Shown one piece after another: positions 23,354 through 31,378 of a stretch of 34,084 bases of DNA. The stretch is from Tychonema bourrellyi FEM_GT703. GTDB lineage: Bacteria > Cyanobacteriota > Cyanobacteriia > Cyanobacteriales > Microcoleaceae. A program made the translations under genes and the position numbers. Where the stretch lies: positions 1 to 34,084 of the forward strand of contig NZ_NXIB02000070.1 in NCBI RefSeq assembly GCF_002412335.2, given 5' to 3'. Within the stretch, counting starts at the first letter, position 1; each line of letters starts with the position of its first letter. The notes beneath the pieces were generated by a model. The model was not told the DNA's origin. It searched no databases and worked only from the letters and a program-made list of their open reading frames with translations.

Positions 23354-23959
23354 ATGCCTTACAGTAAATTTACTCTCAGCAAAGCTGTAGACGATTTTAA
23401 TCTCACAATCATTGAAGGCTCACGTTTTTTGCCAGAAATTGCCCCACTCACACCTAGTCCTTTACTTCGCGATACTCTGAGAGAAACGATTCCCTGGGCG
23501 ATCGCAGTCAGTAGCGAAAAAGCCCGTTCTGGGGGTATCATAAATCCTGTGTTACTGGAAGTAAAACGGCAGCTTCAAGGACAGATTAGCGTTTTTTCGG
23601 GGGAAGAATTTAATGTGGAACCGGAGGCTGAACTCACGGGTTATGTTGACTTTCTCCTGAGTCGTTCCCCAGAGCAACTATTTATTAAAGCTCCTGCGGT
23701 TATATTGGTGGAAGCTAAGAAAGAAGACCTGAAACCTGCTTTAGGACAATGCCTTGCAGAAATGGTGGCAGCTCAACGTTTTAACCAACAAAAGCAACAG
23801 CCGATATCGACGATTTACGGAACTGTAACTAGCGGTACTGTTTGGCGGTTTCTTAAGTTAGAAGAGCAATGCGTGTCGATTGACTTGACAGATTATCCGC
23901 TTCCTCCAGTTGAGCAAATCTTGGGCTTTCTGGTTTGGATGATGACTGAAAATAGTTAG
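23354..23959 (+). CDS. PD-(D/E)XK nuclease-like protein of unknown function
   Basis: A 201-residue soluble protein. The central TGYVDFLLSRSPEQLFIKAP and AVILVEAKKEDLKPALGQCL AEM give a D...E-x-K constellation typical of the PD-(D/E)XK restriction-like fold. A conserved helix with Q follows. Similar cyanobacterial proteins are annotated as hypothetical or restriction-endonuclease-like. DNA cleavage is not demonstrated, and a role in mobile-element or defence biology is only inference. It stands alone between repeat clusters. The ATG at 23354 agrees with the start MPYSKFTLSKAVDDF. Confidence 0.7.
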   Translation: MPYSKFTLSKAVDDFNLTIIEGSRFLPEIAPLTPSPLLRDTLRETIPWAIAVSSEKARSGGIINPVLLEVKRQLQGQISVFSGEEFNVEPEAELTGYVDFLLSRSPEQLFIKAPAVILVEAKKEDLKPALGQCLAEMVAAQRFNQQKQQPISTIYGTVTSGTVWRFLKLEEQCVSIDLTDYPLPPVEQILGFLVWMMTENS

Positions 23960-24015
23960 ATTGGGAATAGGGCATTGGGAATAGGGCATTGGGAATAGGG
24001 CATTGGGAATAGGGC
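23960..24015. repeat. 14-bp tandem repeat, four copies
   Basis: ATTGGGAATAGGGC repeated four times without a break, then a partial ATTGGGC. It resembles fused heptamers (TGGGAAT/AGGGCAT). It directly follows the stop codon of the PD-(D/E)XK-like gene. Confidence 0.9.
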
Positions 24016-24027
24016 ATTGGGCATTAG

Positions 24028-24073
24028 AACTAATAAATAACAAATAACAAATAACTAATAACTAATAACTAAT
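24028..24073. repeat. Heptamer-type AT-rich tandem repeat
   Basis: A run of ACTAATA / ACAAATA units (AACTAAT, AACAAAT). This is a short tandemly repeated sequence of the kind typical for filamentous cyanobacteria. Confidence 0.8.
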
Positions 24074-24179
24074 ATTTTATTGCGATCGGTCTTTACCATC
24101 AAAGCGTCAGTAATCGGACGAGATCCGGGGACATTTCTTGGATGCGGGCGATCGCTTAAGATTTTTGACATGGTTCCAC

Positions 24180-24334
24180 ACTTCCTGACTCTTGTTGACG
24201 GTAGATAGTAGATAGTGTAGGTTGGGTAGAGCGTCAGCGAAACCCAACACCTTATTTTAGAAGAGTTGGGTTTCGCTATCGCTCTACCCAACCTACGGAA
24301 TCTATACTTCCTGACTCTTGTTGACGGTAGATAG
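24180..24334. repeat. 29-bp direct repeats bracketing a long hairpin
   Basis: ACTTCCTGACTCTTGTTGAC plus GGTAGATAG occurs identically at 24180-24208 and 24306-24334. Between them, GTAGGTTGGGTAGAGCG and AACCCAA pair with the complementary TTGGGTTTCGC...CTCTACCCAACCTAC (24217-24296), making a long stem. The arrangement resembles a hairpin element inserted with, or between, duplicated flanks. Confidence 0.8.
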
Positions 24335-24521
24335 GCTTGATCCTCAGTGAAGCCATCTCCTCTCAGAGTGTAGAGCTTTACGGATAAATTCACCCTAATG
24401 CAAATATAATATAACTCACATCTTGCACCCTGGATACTTTCGGTCAAATCGATCGGTGTGAGAGACAGCGATCGGTTACAATTCAGGGTTAGAGAAAAAA
24501 GAACACGGAGAACACGAAACT

Positions 24522-25256
24522 ATGGTTGCCATCCAGACCAATCTAAATATTGCCGCGCTAGAAGCAGAGTACAGCGAAAAAACACCGCGAGATATTCTTA
24601 AATTCGCCCTAGAAACTTTCGATAATATTTCAATTTCCTTCAGCGGTGCCGAAGATGTAGTGCTGATCGATTTGGCTTCAAAAATTACCAAAAACATCCG
24701 TGTTTTCACCCTTGATACTGGACGCTTACACTCCGAAACCTATCAGTTTTTGGAGCAAGTCAGAAAACATTACGGCATTAAAATAGAAGTAATGTTTCCC
24801 GATGCAGCAGAAGTACAAGCCTTAGTAGATGAAAAGGGATTGTTTAGTTTTTATCAAGACGGTCACAAAGAATGTTGTGGAGTGCGAAAAGTCAAGCCAC
24901 TGCGTCGCAAACTGAAGACTTTAGATGCGTGGATTACCGGCCAGCGGAAAGACCAAAGCCCCAGTACCCGCAACCATATTCCGGTCATTGAAGTTGATAG
25001 TGCATTCTCAACTCCAGACCATGAATTAATTAAATTCAACCCTTTAGCCAACTGGTCTTCCGCAGAAGTTTGGGATTACATTCGCGCTTTGGATGTGCCT
25101 TATAATAAGCTGCACGAACGCGGTTTTGTCAGCATTGGTTGCGAACCTTGTACGAAGGCAATATTGCCCAACCAACATGAACGCGAAGGTCGCTGGTGGT
25201 GGGAAGAATCCACATTGAAAGAATGTGGTTTGCACGCTGGAAACGCACAAAAATAG
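24522..25256 (+). CDS. cysH: Assimilatory (phospho)adenylyl-sulfate reductase
   Basis: A 244-residue PAPS/APS reductase that reduces activated sulfate to sulfite in assimilation. The nucleotide-binding PP-loop is [17 protein letters not shown] (about 38-54) and the conserved [12 protein letters not shown] follows (63-73). It has both cysteine pairs of the iron-sulfur class: [12 protein letters not shown] (C118, C119) and IGCEPC (C207, C210), plus the catalytic C235 in KECGLH. The CC...CxxC set binds a [4Fe-4S] cluster and is usual for enzymes that use APS, so APS may be the true substrate although the gene is called cysH. It follows a 562-bp repeat-rich region. The ATG at 24522 is preceded by CGGAG. 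Confidence 0.95.
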   Translation: MVAIQTNLNIAALEAEYSEKTPRDILKFALETFDNISISFSGAEDVVLIDLASKITKNIRVFTLDTGRLHSETYQFLEQVRKHYGIKIEVMFPDAAEVQALVDEKGLFSFYQDGHKECCGVRKVKPLRRKLKTLDAWITGQRKDQSPSTRNHIPVIEVDSAFSTPDHELIKFNPLANWSSAEVWDYIRALDVPYNKLHERGFVSIGCEPCTKAILPNQHEREGRWWWEESTLKECGLHAGNAQK

Positions 25257-25296
25257 TAAATTTGTGAACTTACTATCAATCTGAGAAACCCGGAGA

Positions 25297-25335
25297 TCCC
25301 CCCTAACCCCCCTTAATAAGGGGGGGACAAGATTA
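25297..25335. repeat. C-run/G-run hairpin (CCCCCCTTAATAAGGGGGG)
   Basis: ATCCCCCCTAACCCCCCTTA then ATAAGGGGGGGACAAGATT, the same core as in the 141-bp MITE near rpoZ but without its ends. It lies between cysH and the aldolase gene and may stop the cysH transcript. Confidence 0.7.
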
Positions 25336-25433
25336 AAATATTATTCTCCTTGTTCCTTGTTCCTTGTTCCTTCTTCCTGACATCCGTTACATCCGTTACA
25401 AAATCCGTTGCCGAACTTCCTTCTTCTATACCT

Positions 25434-26363
25434 ATGCTGACATCAACTAGCGAATTGCTGGAAACTGCCCGGAGAAACTCTTATGCGATCGGCGCTTTTA
25501 ACGTTTACAACCTCGAAGGAGTAAAAGCGGTAATCGATGCCGCTGAAGCGCTTAAGAGTCCAGCTATGCTGCAACTTCATCCCAGTGCTCTTAAATACGG
25601 AAAATCGCCTTTAGTTGCGCTTTGCATGGAAGCAGCGCGTCAATCTTCTGTACCGATCGCAGTACACTTAGATCACAGTACCTCAGAACAAGACATTCAT
25701 CTAGCCCTCAACGCCGGCATCAAATCAATTATGGCAGATGGTTCTCCTTTGCCCTACGCAGAAAACTTAATATTTACCCGTGAAATGACCAAATTATCCC
25801 ACGCTAACGGCGCGGTAGTTGAAGCTGAAATCGGCAGAATTAGCGGTACTGAAGACGGTTTGACCATCGCAGAAAAGGCGGCGAAAATGACCGATCCTGT
25901 GGAAGCTATAGAGTTTATTCAAGCAACTAAAGTTGATTTCTTGGCGGTGACAATTGGCAATGTTCATGGCAAATATTTCAGCGAACCGAAACTCGATTTT
26001 CCCCGTTTGGCAAAAATTCGGGCTTCAGTTTCAGTCCCGTTAGTGTTACATGGTGCTAGCGGTTTGCCGGAATCAATGATTAATCAATCCATTAAATTAG
26101 GTATATCTAAATTTAATGTCAATACAGAAGTGCGGGAAGCTTATATGGACGTGTTAAAAACCAGCAGTTCCTTGTCAGATCCAGATTTATTGGAAGTGAT
26201 GGCAAAGGCGATCGATGCAATGCGATCGGTCATTTCAGACAAACTAAAACTTTTTGGTTCTGCGGACAAAGCATATTTGCATCAATCTCCTTATACGGAA
26301 ACATTGAATGTCAATGGCATCAAGGGCAAAAAAGCTTCAGCGTCAGAACTTGTTATCAAATAA
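25434..26363 (+). CDS. Class II ketose-bisphosphate aldolase (Fba/GatY/KbaY family)
   Basis: A 309-residue zinc-dependent aldolase. It begins MLTSTSELLETARRNSYAIG AFNVYNLE. VHLDHS carries D80 (proton relay) and H81 (Zn), VEAEIGRISG a Zn-region Glu, and GNVHGKYFSEPKLDF a Zn His. VLHGASGLP and SKFNVNTEVREAY bind phosphate. It cleaves or condenses fructose- or tagatose-bisphosphate with DHAP and an aldehyde. At about 310 residues it is closer to the GatY/KbaY subgroup than to the longer (about 360) cyanobacterial Calvin-cycle enzyme, so the substrate is uncertain. The ATG at 25434 is chosen; upstream in-frame residues (25350-25433) come from TTCCTTGTTCC-type repeats. Confidence 0.9.
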   Translation: MLTSTSELLETARRNSYAIGAFNVYNLEGVKAVIDAAEALKSPAMLQLHPSALKYGKSPLVALCMEAARQSSVPIAVHLDHSTSEQDIHLALNAGIKSIMADGSPLPYAENLIFTREMTKLSHANGAVVEAEIGRISGTEDGLTIAEKAAKMTDPVEAIEFIQATKVDFLAVTIGNVHGKYFSEPKLDFPRLAKIRASVSVPLVLHGASGLPESMINQSIKLGISKFNVNTEVREAYMDVLKTSSSLSDPDLLEVMAKAIDAMRSVISDKLKLFGSADKAYLHQSPYTETLNVNGIKGKKASASELVIK

Positions 26364-26378
26364 TATCAATTCTGATGC

Positions 26379-26495
26379 TAAGCTGTTACGCATTTAAACC
26401 ACTAACGAGGCCTGTAGGGTGCGTCAGCTCGATCGCTTACTAGGCAAGGGAAACGCTGCGGGCTGACGCACCCTACAATACTATTTTAACGATTT
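26379..26495. mobile_element. TGTAGGGTGCGTCAG palindromic element, copy 3
   Basis: The most complete copy: TAAGCTGTTACGCATTTAAA, CCACTAACGAGGCC, TGTAGGGTGCGTCAGC, a central spacer with a HIP1-like site, GCTGACGCACCCTACA, then ATACTATTTTAACGATTT. Its right end overlaps the last three codons and the stop of the Uma2 gene at 26486. It also follows the aldolase stop by 15 bp, so it is placed as a bidirectional transcript end. Confidence 0.78.
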
Positions 26496-27370
26496 AAAAA
26501 CACATCAGGATCGATACCAGATTCCCGGAGTCGTTGAATCAAAGACTCCAATTGAGCTTCTGCTTCTTCAGCCCTAGATTCAGCAACTTCAGCCCGCAGC
26601 CGTTCTTGTTCCTCTGGAGTCAGAATCCAATTCCCGTCAATATCATACCAGCGCAACCACAATCGATCGATTCCGAGGAACTCCCCTTCCCACAAACCCA
26701 AACCTAAATTCAGATCCGACATCCACACTCGCGAATCAGATAACTCCAGTTCTAAATAATGTCCTGCCTCCAATTCAAACACTCGCAACCTGTTAGTATA
26801 GCGACTGAAAACAACATAGTAAGGAACCCGCAAAACCTGCTCGTAAACATCCCATTTGCGTGGCGGTTTTCCATCCATCTGACTCTGAATAACTTGCCCG
26901 TTACAAGCACCATTCCCAGACTCATCCGGCAACTTTTCCTCATTAACATTGTCGCCTAAATCTTCTTTTTCTGTCCCAGGCGAAAGCAGTTCCACAATTA
27001 CAAAAGGATTCACACCTTCTTGCCAAACAACATAACTCATCCGCAGATCAATTTCATCGTAAAGTCGAGGAACTCCCACAACTCCAAACCAATCCGGCCG
27101 TTTGTGCCACATCGGATGTCGCACATCATAATAAAGATTCATATCAGTGCCGCTAAATATTTGAGATGCCCGATAATTCGGAGGCCGAAAAGTCAGGCTC
27201 AACAACTGCGGCTGCAAATCGTGAAACTCATCAGGCAAACCAGGTTCCTCCGGGTCTTCGCTAGGCAAATCGTACATTGTCGGTAGCGTTTCTCTACCCG
27301 AACGGGGCGGATCAGTTTGTGGCACTGGATATTTAAAAGGCAACATACTAAGATTGAGAAATGACTGCAT
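26486..27370 (-). CDS. Uma2 family (DUF820) protein, second copy
   Basis: A 294-residue Uma2 protein distinct from the one at 1277. It has an N-terminal Pro-rich extension (PPRSGRETLPTMYDLPSEDP), then DWFGVVGVPRLYDEIDLRMS, PFVIVELLSPGTEKEDLGD (Glu of the PD-(D/E)XK core), and KWDVYEQVLRVPYYVVFSRY (Lys, strand). It ends with a coiled coil, PEEQERLRAEVAESRAEEAE AQLE. Compared with the other copy, an acidic insert lies between the Glu and the Lys (NVNEEKLPDESGNGACNG). The function is unknown. The ATG at 27370 gives the longest frame; ATG 27346 (MLPFKYP) is also reasonable. The last residues (DPDVFLNR) and stop lie in a repeat element, so the C-terminus may have been reset by it. Confidence 0.83.
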   Translation of the reverse strand: MQSFLNLSMLPFKYPVPQTDPPRSGRETLPTMYDLPSEDPEEPGLPDEFHDLQPQLLSLTFRPPNYRASQIFSGTDMNLYYDVRHPMWHKRPDWFGVVGVPRLYDEIDLRMSYVVWQEGVNPFVIVELLSPGTEKEDLGDNVNEEKLPDESGNGACNGQVIQSQMDGKPPRKWDVYEQVLRVPYYVVFSRYTNRLRVFELEAGHYLELELSDSRVWMSDLNLGLGLWEGEFLGIDRLWLRWYDIDGNWILTPEEQERLRAEVAESRAEEAEAQLESLIQRLRESGIDPDVFLNR

Positions 27371-27444
27371 TTATGCTAACATCAGTTTAACATTCACCTG
27401 ATTATCATCAAAACCTTCTCAAACTTTTAATACTCTCTTCTCCT

Positions 27445-27473
27445 CCTCTGTGTACTCTGTGCCTCTGCGGTTC
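27445..27473. repeat. CTCTGTGTACTCTGTGCCTC-type repeat half
   Basis: CCTCTGTGTACTCTGTGCCT followed by CTGCGGTTC, the half-site of a widespread cyanobacterial repeat. A related, complete palindrome is at 29790-29883. It sits in the 146-bp gap between the divergent Uma2 and tex genes. Confidence 0.55.
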
Positions 27474-27516
27474 AGATTCCTCTTAATTCCTAGCAATTGA
27501 CCAGAACTTCTGCACT

Positions 27517-29754
27517 ATGCTCAACATTCCTCAACTGATAGCCCAAGAACTTTCCATCAATCTTTCCCAAGTAAACAACGCCTTGGAACTCTTCGCCGAG
27601 GGCGCAACAATTCCTTTTATTGCCCGGTATCGCAAAGAAAGAACCGATTCTCTCAACGAAATTCATTTGCGCGATATATCCGATCGCTTTACTTATCTCA
27701 CAGAAATTGAAGACCGAAAAAAATCAATTTTAGGTATTATTGCTACCCAAGGTAAACTCACCCCGGAACTGGAAGCAAAAATCGAATTTTGTTTACTAAA
27801 AACTGAACTAGAAGACCTTTATTTGCCATACAAACAAAAGCGGCGGACGCGGGCGACAATTGCGAGAGAGAAAGGTTTGGAAGGGCTGGCAGAATTTATC
27901 AAGTCTCTGAATACGCCTCAAGCTCAATCGGTAGATATTGATGGCGAAGTGGCTAAATACATTTCTGAAGAAAAGGGGGTGAAAACATCAGAAGAAGCCC
28001 TCAAAGGTGCGGCGGATATTTTAGCTGAAGGGGTTTCGGAAAAAGCGGAATTGCGGGCATATCTGCGAGATTTTTTGATGAAAACAGGAATATTTGTGTC
28101 GAAGATTAAAGAGGATTTTCCTGAAGGAAGTACGAAGTTTGAGATGTACCGCAATTACCAAATTGCGGCGCGAAATGTTCAGTCGCACAATATGTTGGCA
28201 CTGTTTCGCGGGGAAACTGATGGGGTTTTGGATTTAGATTTGGTTTTTGATGAAGCAGCGGTGGCGACTTATTTGGAGTCTCAGGAAATCCGAACTAAGA
28301 TACCGTTTGTCAAGGAGTTTTATCGATCGCTATTAAAAGATGCTTTTAACCGACTGATGAAGACTTCTTTGATGACGGAAGTGCGATCGCACAACAAGGC
28401 TGAGGCTGATATTGAGTCGATCGCCACTTTTGAAACTAATCTCCGGGAGTTGCTGCTGTCTGCGCCTGCGGGTATGAAGCCGACATTGGCGATCGATCCG
28501 GGTTTTCGCACAGGTTGTAAGGTTTCCGCCCTGGATGAAACGGGACAATTTTTGGAATATCAAGCCATCTTTCCGCACCAAGCGGCCGCTCAGAGACAGC
28601 AAGCTGGTAAAATTGTCAAGCATTTAATTGAAAAGTATCAGATTGAATTAATTGCGATCGGCAATGGTACGGCTTCCCGCGAAACCGACGAATTTGTGGC
28701 GGAAGTTTTGGCTGGATTAGACCGCAAACCGGTTAAAGTGATGGTGAATGAATCCGGTGCGTCGATTTATTCAGCGAGTGAAGTTGCGATCGCCGAATTT
28801 CCCGATCTCGACATCACAGTACGCGGTGCAGTCAGCATTGGTAGGCGTTTACAAGACCCTTTAGCCGAACTTGTGAAAATCGACCCCAAATCCATCGGAG
28901 TCGGACAATATCAGCACGATGTTGACCAAAAACTGCTCAAAAAGAAACTAGATGAAACCGTCGAAAGTTGCGTCAACTATGTCGGAGTAGATTTAAATAC
29001 AGCATCCAAAGAACTGCTGACCTTTGTGTCAGGAATGACCCCAACGGTTGCCAAAAATATTGTCAATTACCGCAACGAAAACGGCGCGTTTAAAAATCGT
29101 CGCCAACTCCTGAAAGTGCCAAAACTCGGCCCCAAAGCTTTTGAACAAGCGGCCGGATTTCTCCGCATTCGCAACGGCGAAAACTTGTTAGATAATACCG
29201 CAGTTCATCCAGAGAGTTATGCTGTAGTTCAGGCGATCGCCAAAGACTTAAATTTACCACTGACTGATGTAACACAAATAGCAGCAAAAGTCAAGGGTTT
29301 AAGTATTAAGAAATATGTGACTGAGAAAGTTGGCGAACCGACACTGCGAGACATTATTTCCGAACTAGAAAAACCGGGAAGAGACCCGCGAGCCGAATTC
29401 AAATATGCTACATTCCAAGCAGGGATTACCAAAGTCTCAGATTTGATTGTGGGGATGGAATTGGAAGGGATAATCACGAATGTAGCTAACTTTGGGGCTT
29501 TTGTAGATGTGGGGGTGCACCAGGATGGTTTGGTGCATATTTCTCAGTTGGCTGACAGGTTTGTGGAAGATCCGAAACAGATTGTGAAGGTTGGACAAGT
29601 TGTGAAAGTTCGTGTTTTGGAGGTGAATGAGAAGTTGAAGCGGATTAGTCTGACAATGCGATCGCAAGAACAGTTAAAAAGCGATGTTAAAATCAGTTTA
29701 CCGCAAAAAACATCCACTGTTAATGATTTGCAAGCAAAGTTTAATAAAAGGTGA
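27517..29754 (+). CDS. tex: Tex-family RNA-binding transcription accessory protein
   Basis: A 745-residue Tex/YhgF protein. The N-terminal Tex helical domain (1-190) begins LNIPQLIAQELSINLSQVNN and has FIARYRKERTDSLNEI. The YqgF/RuvC-like domain is at about 320-450 (PTLAIDPGFRTGCKVSALDE, IAIGNGTASRETDEFV, NESGASIYSASEVA). Helix-hairpin-helix repeats follow (NTASKELLTFVSGMTPTVAK, ENGAFKNRRQLLKVPKLGPK AFEQAAGFLRI). A C-terminal S1 domain is at about 645-720 (GMELEGIITNVANFGAFVDV GVHQDGLVHIS). It binds nucleic acid and is thought to act in transcription and ribonucleoprotein homeostasis. The length is normal. It is monocistronic; a large palindrome follows the stop. Confidence 0.96.
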   Translation: MLNIPQLIAQELSINLSQVNNALELFAEGATIPFIARYRKERTDSLNEIHLRDISDRFTYLTEIEDRKKSILGIIATQGKLTPELEAKIEFCLLKTELEDLYLPYKQKRRTRATIAREKGLEGLAEFIKSLNTPQAQSVDIDGEVAKYISEEKGVKTSEEALKGAADILAEGVSEKAELRAYLRDFLMKTGIFVSKIKEDFPEGSTKFEMYRNYQIAARNVQSHNMLALFRGETDGVLDLDLVFDEAAVATYLESQEIRTKIPFVKEFYRSLLKDAFNRLMKTSLMTEVRSHNKAEADIESIATFETNLRELLLSAPAGMKPTLAIDPGFRTGCKVSALDETGQFLEYQAIFPHQAAAQRQQAGKIVKHLIEKYQIELIAIGNGTASRETDEFVAEVLAGLDRKPVKVMVNESGASIYSASEVAIAEFPDLDITVRGAVSIGRRLQDPLAELVKIDPKSIGVGQYQHDVDQKLLKKKLDETVESCVNYVGVDLNTASKELLTFVSGMTPTVAKNIVNYRNENGAFKNRRQLLKVPKLGPKAFEQAAGFLRIRNGENLLDNTAVHPESYAVVQAIAKDLNLPLTDVTQIAAKVKGLSIKKYVTEKVGEPTLRDIISELEKPGRDPRAEFKYATFQAGITKVSDLIVGMELEGIITNVANFGAFVDVGVHQDGLVHISQLADRFVEDPKQIVKVGQVVKVRVLEVNEKLKRISLTMRSQEQLKSDVKISLPQKTSTVNDLQAKFNKR

Positions 29755-29789
29755 TTGAAACGGCACATCCGGTAGCATCGGAATAATTA

Positions 29790-29883
29790 AACCACGAAGG
29801 CGCAAAGAGCGCGAAGGAAGAACTGCATATTCTTCTTTCCCCCCTTGGGGGTCTTCCTTCGTGTCCTTCGCGTCTTCGCGGTT
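29790..29883. repeat. AACC(A/G)CGAAG...CTTCG(C)GGTT long inverted repeat
   Basis: Left arm AACCACGAAGGCGCAAAGAG CGCGAAGGAAGA pairs imperfectly with the right arm TCTTCCTTCGTGTCCTTCGC GTCTTCGCGGTT. It lies between the convergent tex and xseB genes and may terminate both. This is a member of a widely dispersed palindrome family. Confidence 0.75.
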
Positions 29884-29915
29884 CATTCAATCTTACGACC
29901 TATCTGATGTCATAT

Positions 29916-30134
29916 TTAAAAATCTGGTTGATCATCTAAAAGCTCGATCGACAAATTCATCTGTTCCTTTCCCCGCGCCAAAAAACTTTCGCACTCCTGC
30001 AAACATTCCACAGCTACGGAGAATTGCTCGAAAACCTGTTCTAGAGCTAATTCTCCCGATTCTACCTGCTGAATTATTGCTTCTATGCGATCGACTGTTG
30101 CTTCATAATTCCAGTCTAACTCTGAATCAATCAT
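29916..30134 (-). CDS. xseB: Exodeoxyribonuclease VII small subunit
   Basis: A 72-residue protein from ATG 30134: MIDSELDWNYEATVDRIEAI then IQQVESGELALEQVFEQF and CESFLARGKEQMNL. This is the normal XseB size and its coiled-coil pattern. With XseA it forms exonuclease VII, which degrades single-stranded DNA to oligonucleotides. The start overlaps the xseA stop by 8 bp (ATGATTGA), implying translational coupling. Longer in-frame starts upstream lie inside xseA and are less likely. Confidence 0.9.
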   Translation of the reverse strand: MIDSELDWNYEATVDRIEAIIQQVESGELALEQVFEQFSVAVECLQECESFLARGKEQMNLSIELLDDQPDF

Positions 30135-31299
30135 AACTTTTTTCTGCATCCAATATTTCGACAATCTTAACTTTCAAAATGCCCCGACTCAACTTAACGG
30201 TCAACTCCTCTCCCAACACTAAACCCTCCGTTGTACGGACAATCGTAGCATCACTTTGGATGACCGCAGCATAACCTCTTTCCAAAACCGCCGCCGGATT
30301 TAAGGCCGATAACTTTTCTTGCAGCACTTCCAATTTACCACTGGCTTGCTGTAAACTTCGGGATGTCACAGGTAAACGCTTTAATCGATTTTGCAGCAGT
30401 TGTAAATGTTGCTCTTCTGTCTGAAATTTTACCCGTACAGCGTTTGCTAAATGAATAATTCGCTGTCGATGTTGGAGGTAAATATCTGCTAAATTAGGTA
30501 CTGCTTGTTCCGCCGCCGCCGTCGGAGTATGAGCTCGTCTATCGGCCACTAAATCGGCGAGAGATTCGTCTCTTTCGTGGCCGATGCCAGTTATAATTGG
30601 AATGGCACAATTGGCGATCGCCCTGACAACTCGCTCATCATTAAAACTAGCCAAATCTTCGGCAGCACCGCCACCCCGCCCTAAAATGATCAAATCAGCC
30701 CTACCGTCCAATTCCACGCGGGCGATCGCCCTGACAATAGCCACAGGAGCCAATTCTCCCTGCACCCCAGTCGGCGATAACAAGACCTGCAAACCGGGAT
30801 ATCTTTGAGCCAGAGTGCGCTGAATGTCTCCCCAAGCCGCACTGGTATCGGATGTCACCACCGCGACAATTTTCGGGTGTGTGGGAATTGGGCGTTTTCT
30901 CGCGGGTGAGAATAAACCCTCGGCTTCTAAGCGCGATCGCAATTGTTGCAATCGCAAAGCTTGTAAGCCTTCCCCAGCGGGTAGAGATTGGGAAACAGTC
31001 AACTGGTACTCGCCACGGACTTTGTAAACCCGGAGGCTTCCCATTACTAGCAATTTCGCTCCTTTTGTCGGCTTCTCTATTAATTTTTGCCGTTGAGATT
31101 TCCAGACTACGCAGCGAATAGCAGCGCTTTTGTCGGCATCACAGAGGGTGAAATAGGTGCCGCTGGGGTGTTCGGAAACGCTGGCGACCTCCCCTGTTAC
31201 CCACAGGGATTGCAAGCGGCGATCGCCCTCTAACAAGTCTTGGAGGTAAGATGTTAGTCTAGCAACAGATAAAGCTATCTCGGAAATAGTTGAATTCAT
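30127..31299 (-). CDS. xseA: Exodeoxyribonuclease VII large subunit
   Basis: A 390-residue XseA, slightly shorter than the E. coli protein. The N-terminal OB-fold (about 10-100) has LWVTGEVASVSEHPSGTYFT LCD and IRCVVWKSQRQK. The catalytic region has VAVVTSDTSAAWGDIQRTLA, LIILGRGGGAAEDLASFNDE and ITGIGHERDESLADLVADRR AHTPTAAAE. A helical region and a C-terminal LERGYAAVIQSD segment bind XseB. The usual GHETD is GHERD here, a conservative oddity at the active-site motif. It is the first gene of a leftward xseA-xseB operon with an 8-bp overlap. It is divergent from the 31379 gene by 79 bp. Confidence 0.95.
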   Translation of the reverse strand: MNSTISEIALSVARLTSYLQDLLEGDRRLQSLWVTGEVASVSEHPSGTYFTLCDADKSAAIRCVVWKSQRQKLIEKPTKGAKLLVMGSLRVYKVRGEYQLTVSQSLPAGEGLQALRLQQLRSRLEAEGLFSPARKRPIPTHPKIVAVVTSDTSAAWGDIQRTLAQRYPGLQVLLSPTGVQGELAPVAIVRAIARVELDGRADLIILGRGGGAAEDLASFNDERVVRAIANCAIPIITGIGHERDESLADLVADRRAHTPTAAAEQAVPNLADIYLQHRQRIIHLANAVRVKFQTEEQHLQLLQNRLKRLPVTSRSLQQASGKLEVLQEKLSALNPAAVLERGYAAVIQSDATIVRTTEGLVLGEELTVKLSRGILKVKIVEILDAEKSYD

Positions 31300-31378
31300 C
31301 GACTGTCCTAATTTGACAAATTTAGGCTACTATATCTAAGGTAATTTATTCAGCTTGTCTGCAAGTAATCTATTAATA

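Larger units (their letters stand above)
23960..24521. other. 562-bp gene-free repeat cluster upstream of cysH
   Basis: From left to right: four 14-bp tandem copies (23960-24015), an AT-rich heptamer run (24028-24073), about 100 bp without recognisable structure, a 29-bp direct repeat bracketing a long hairpin (24180-24334), then about 190 bp leading to cysH. Short frames on both strands run through the repeats and look non-coding. The cysH promoter should lie within the last 150 bp. Confidence 0.75.

Noticed and set aside
23960-24334. CRISPR-like array
   Set aside because: Repeats are contiguous 14-mers and heptamers without spacers, and the 29-bp repeat occurs only twice around a hairpin.
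24055-24447. Minus-strand 130-codon frame upstream of cysH
   Set aside because: It reads across the direct repeats and hairpin (the peptide YLPSTRVRK appears twice because of them) and has no recognisable domain.
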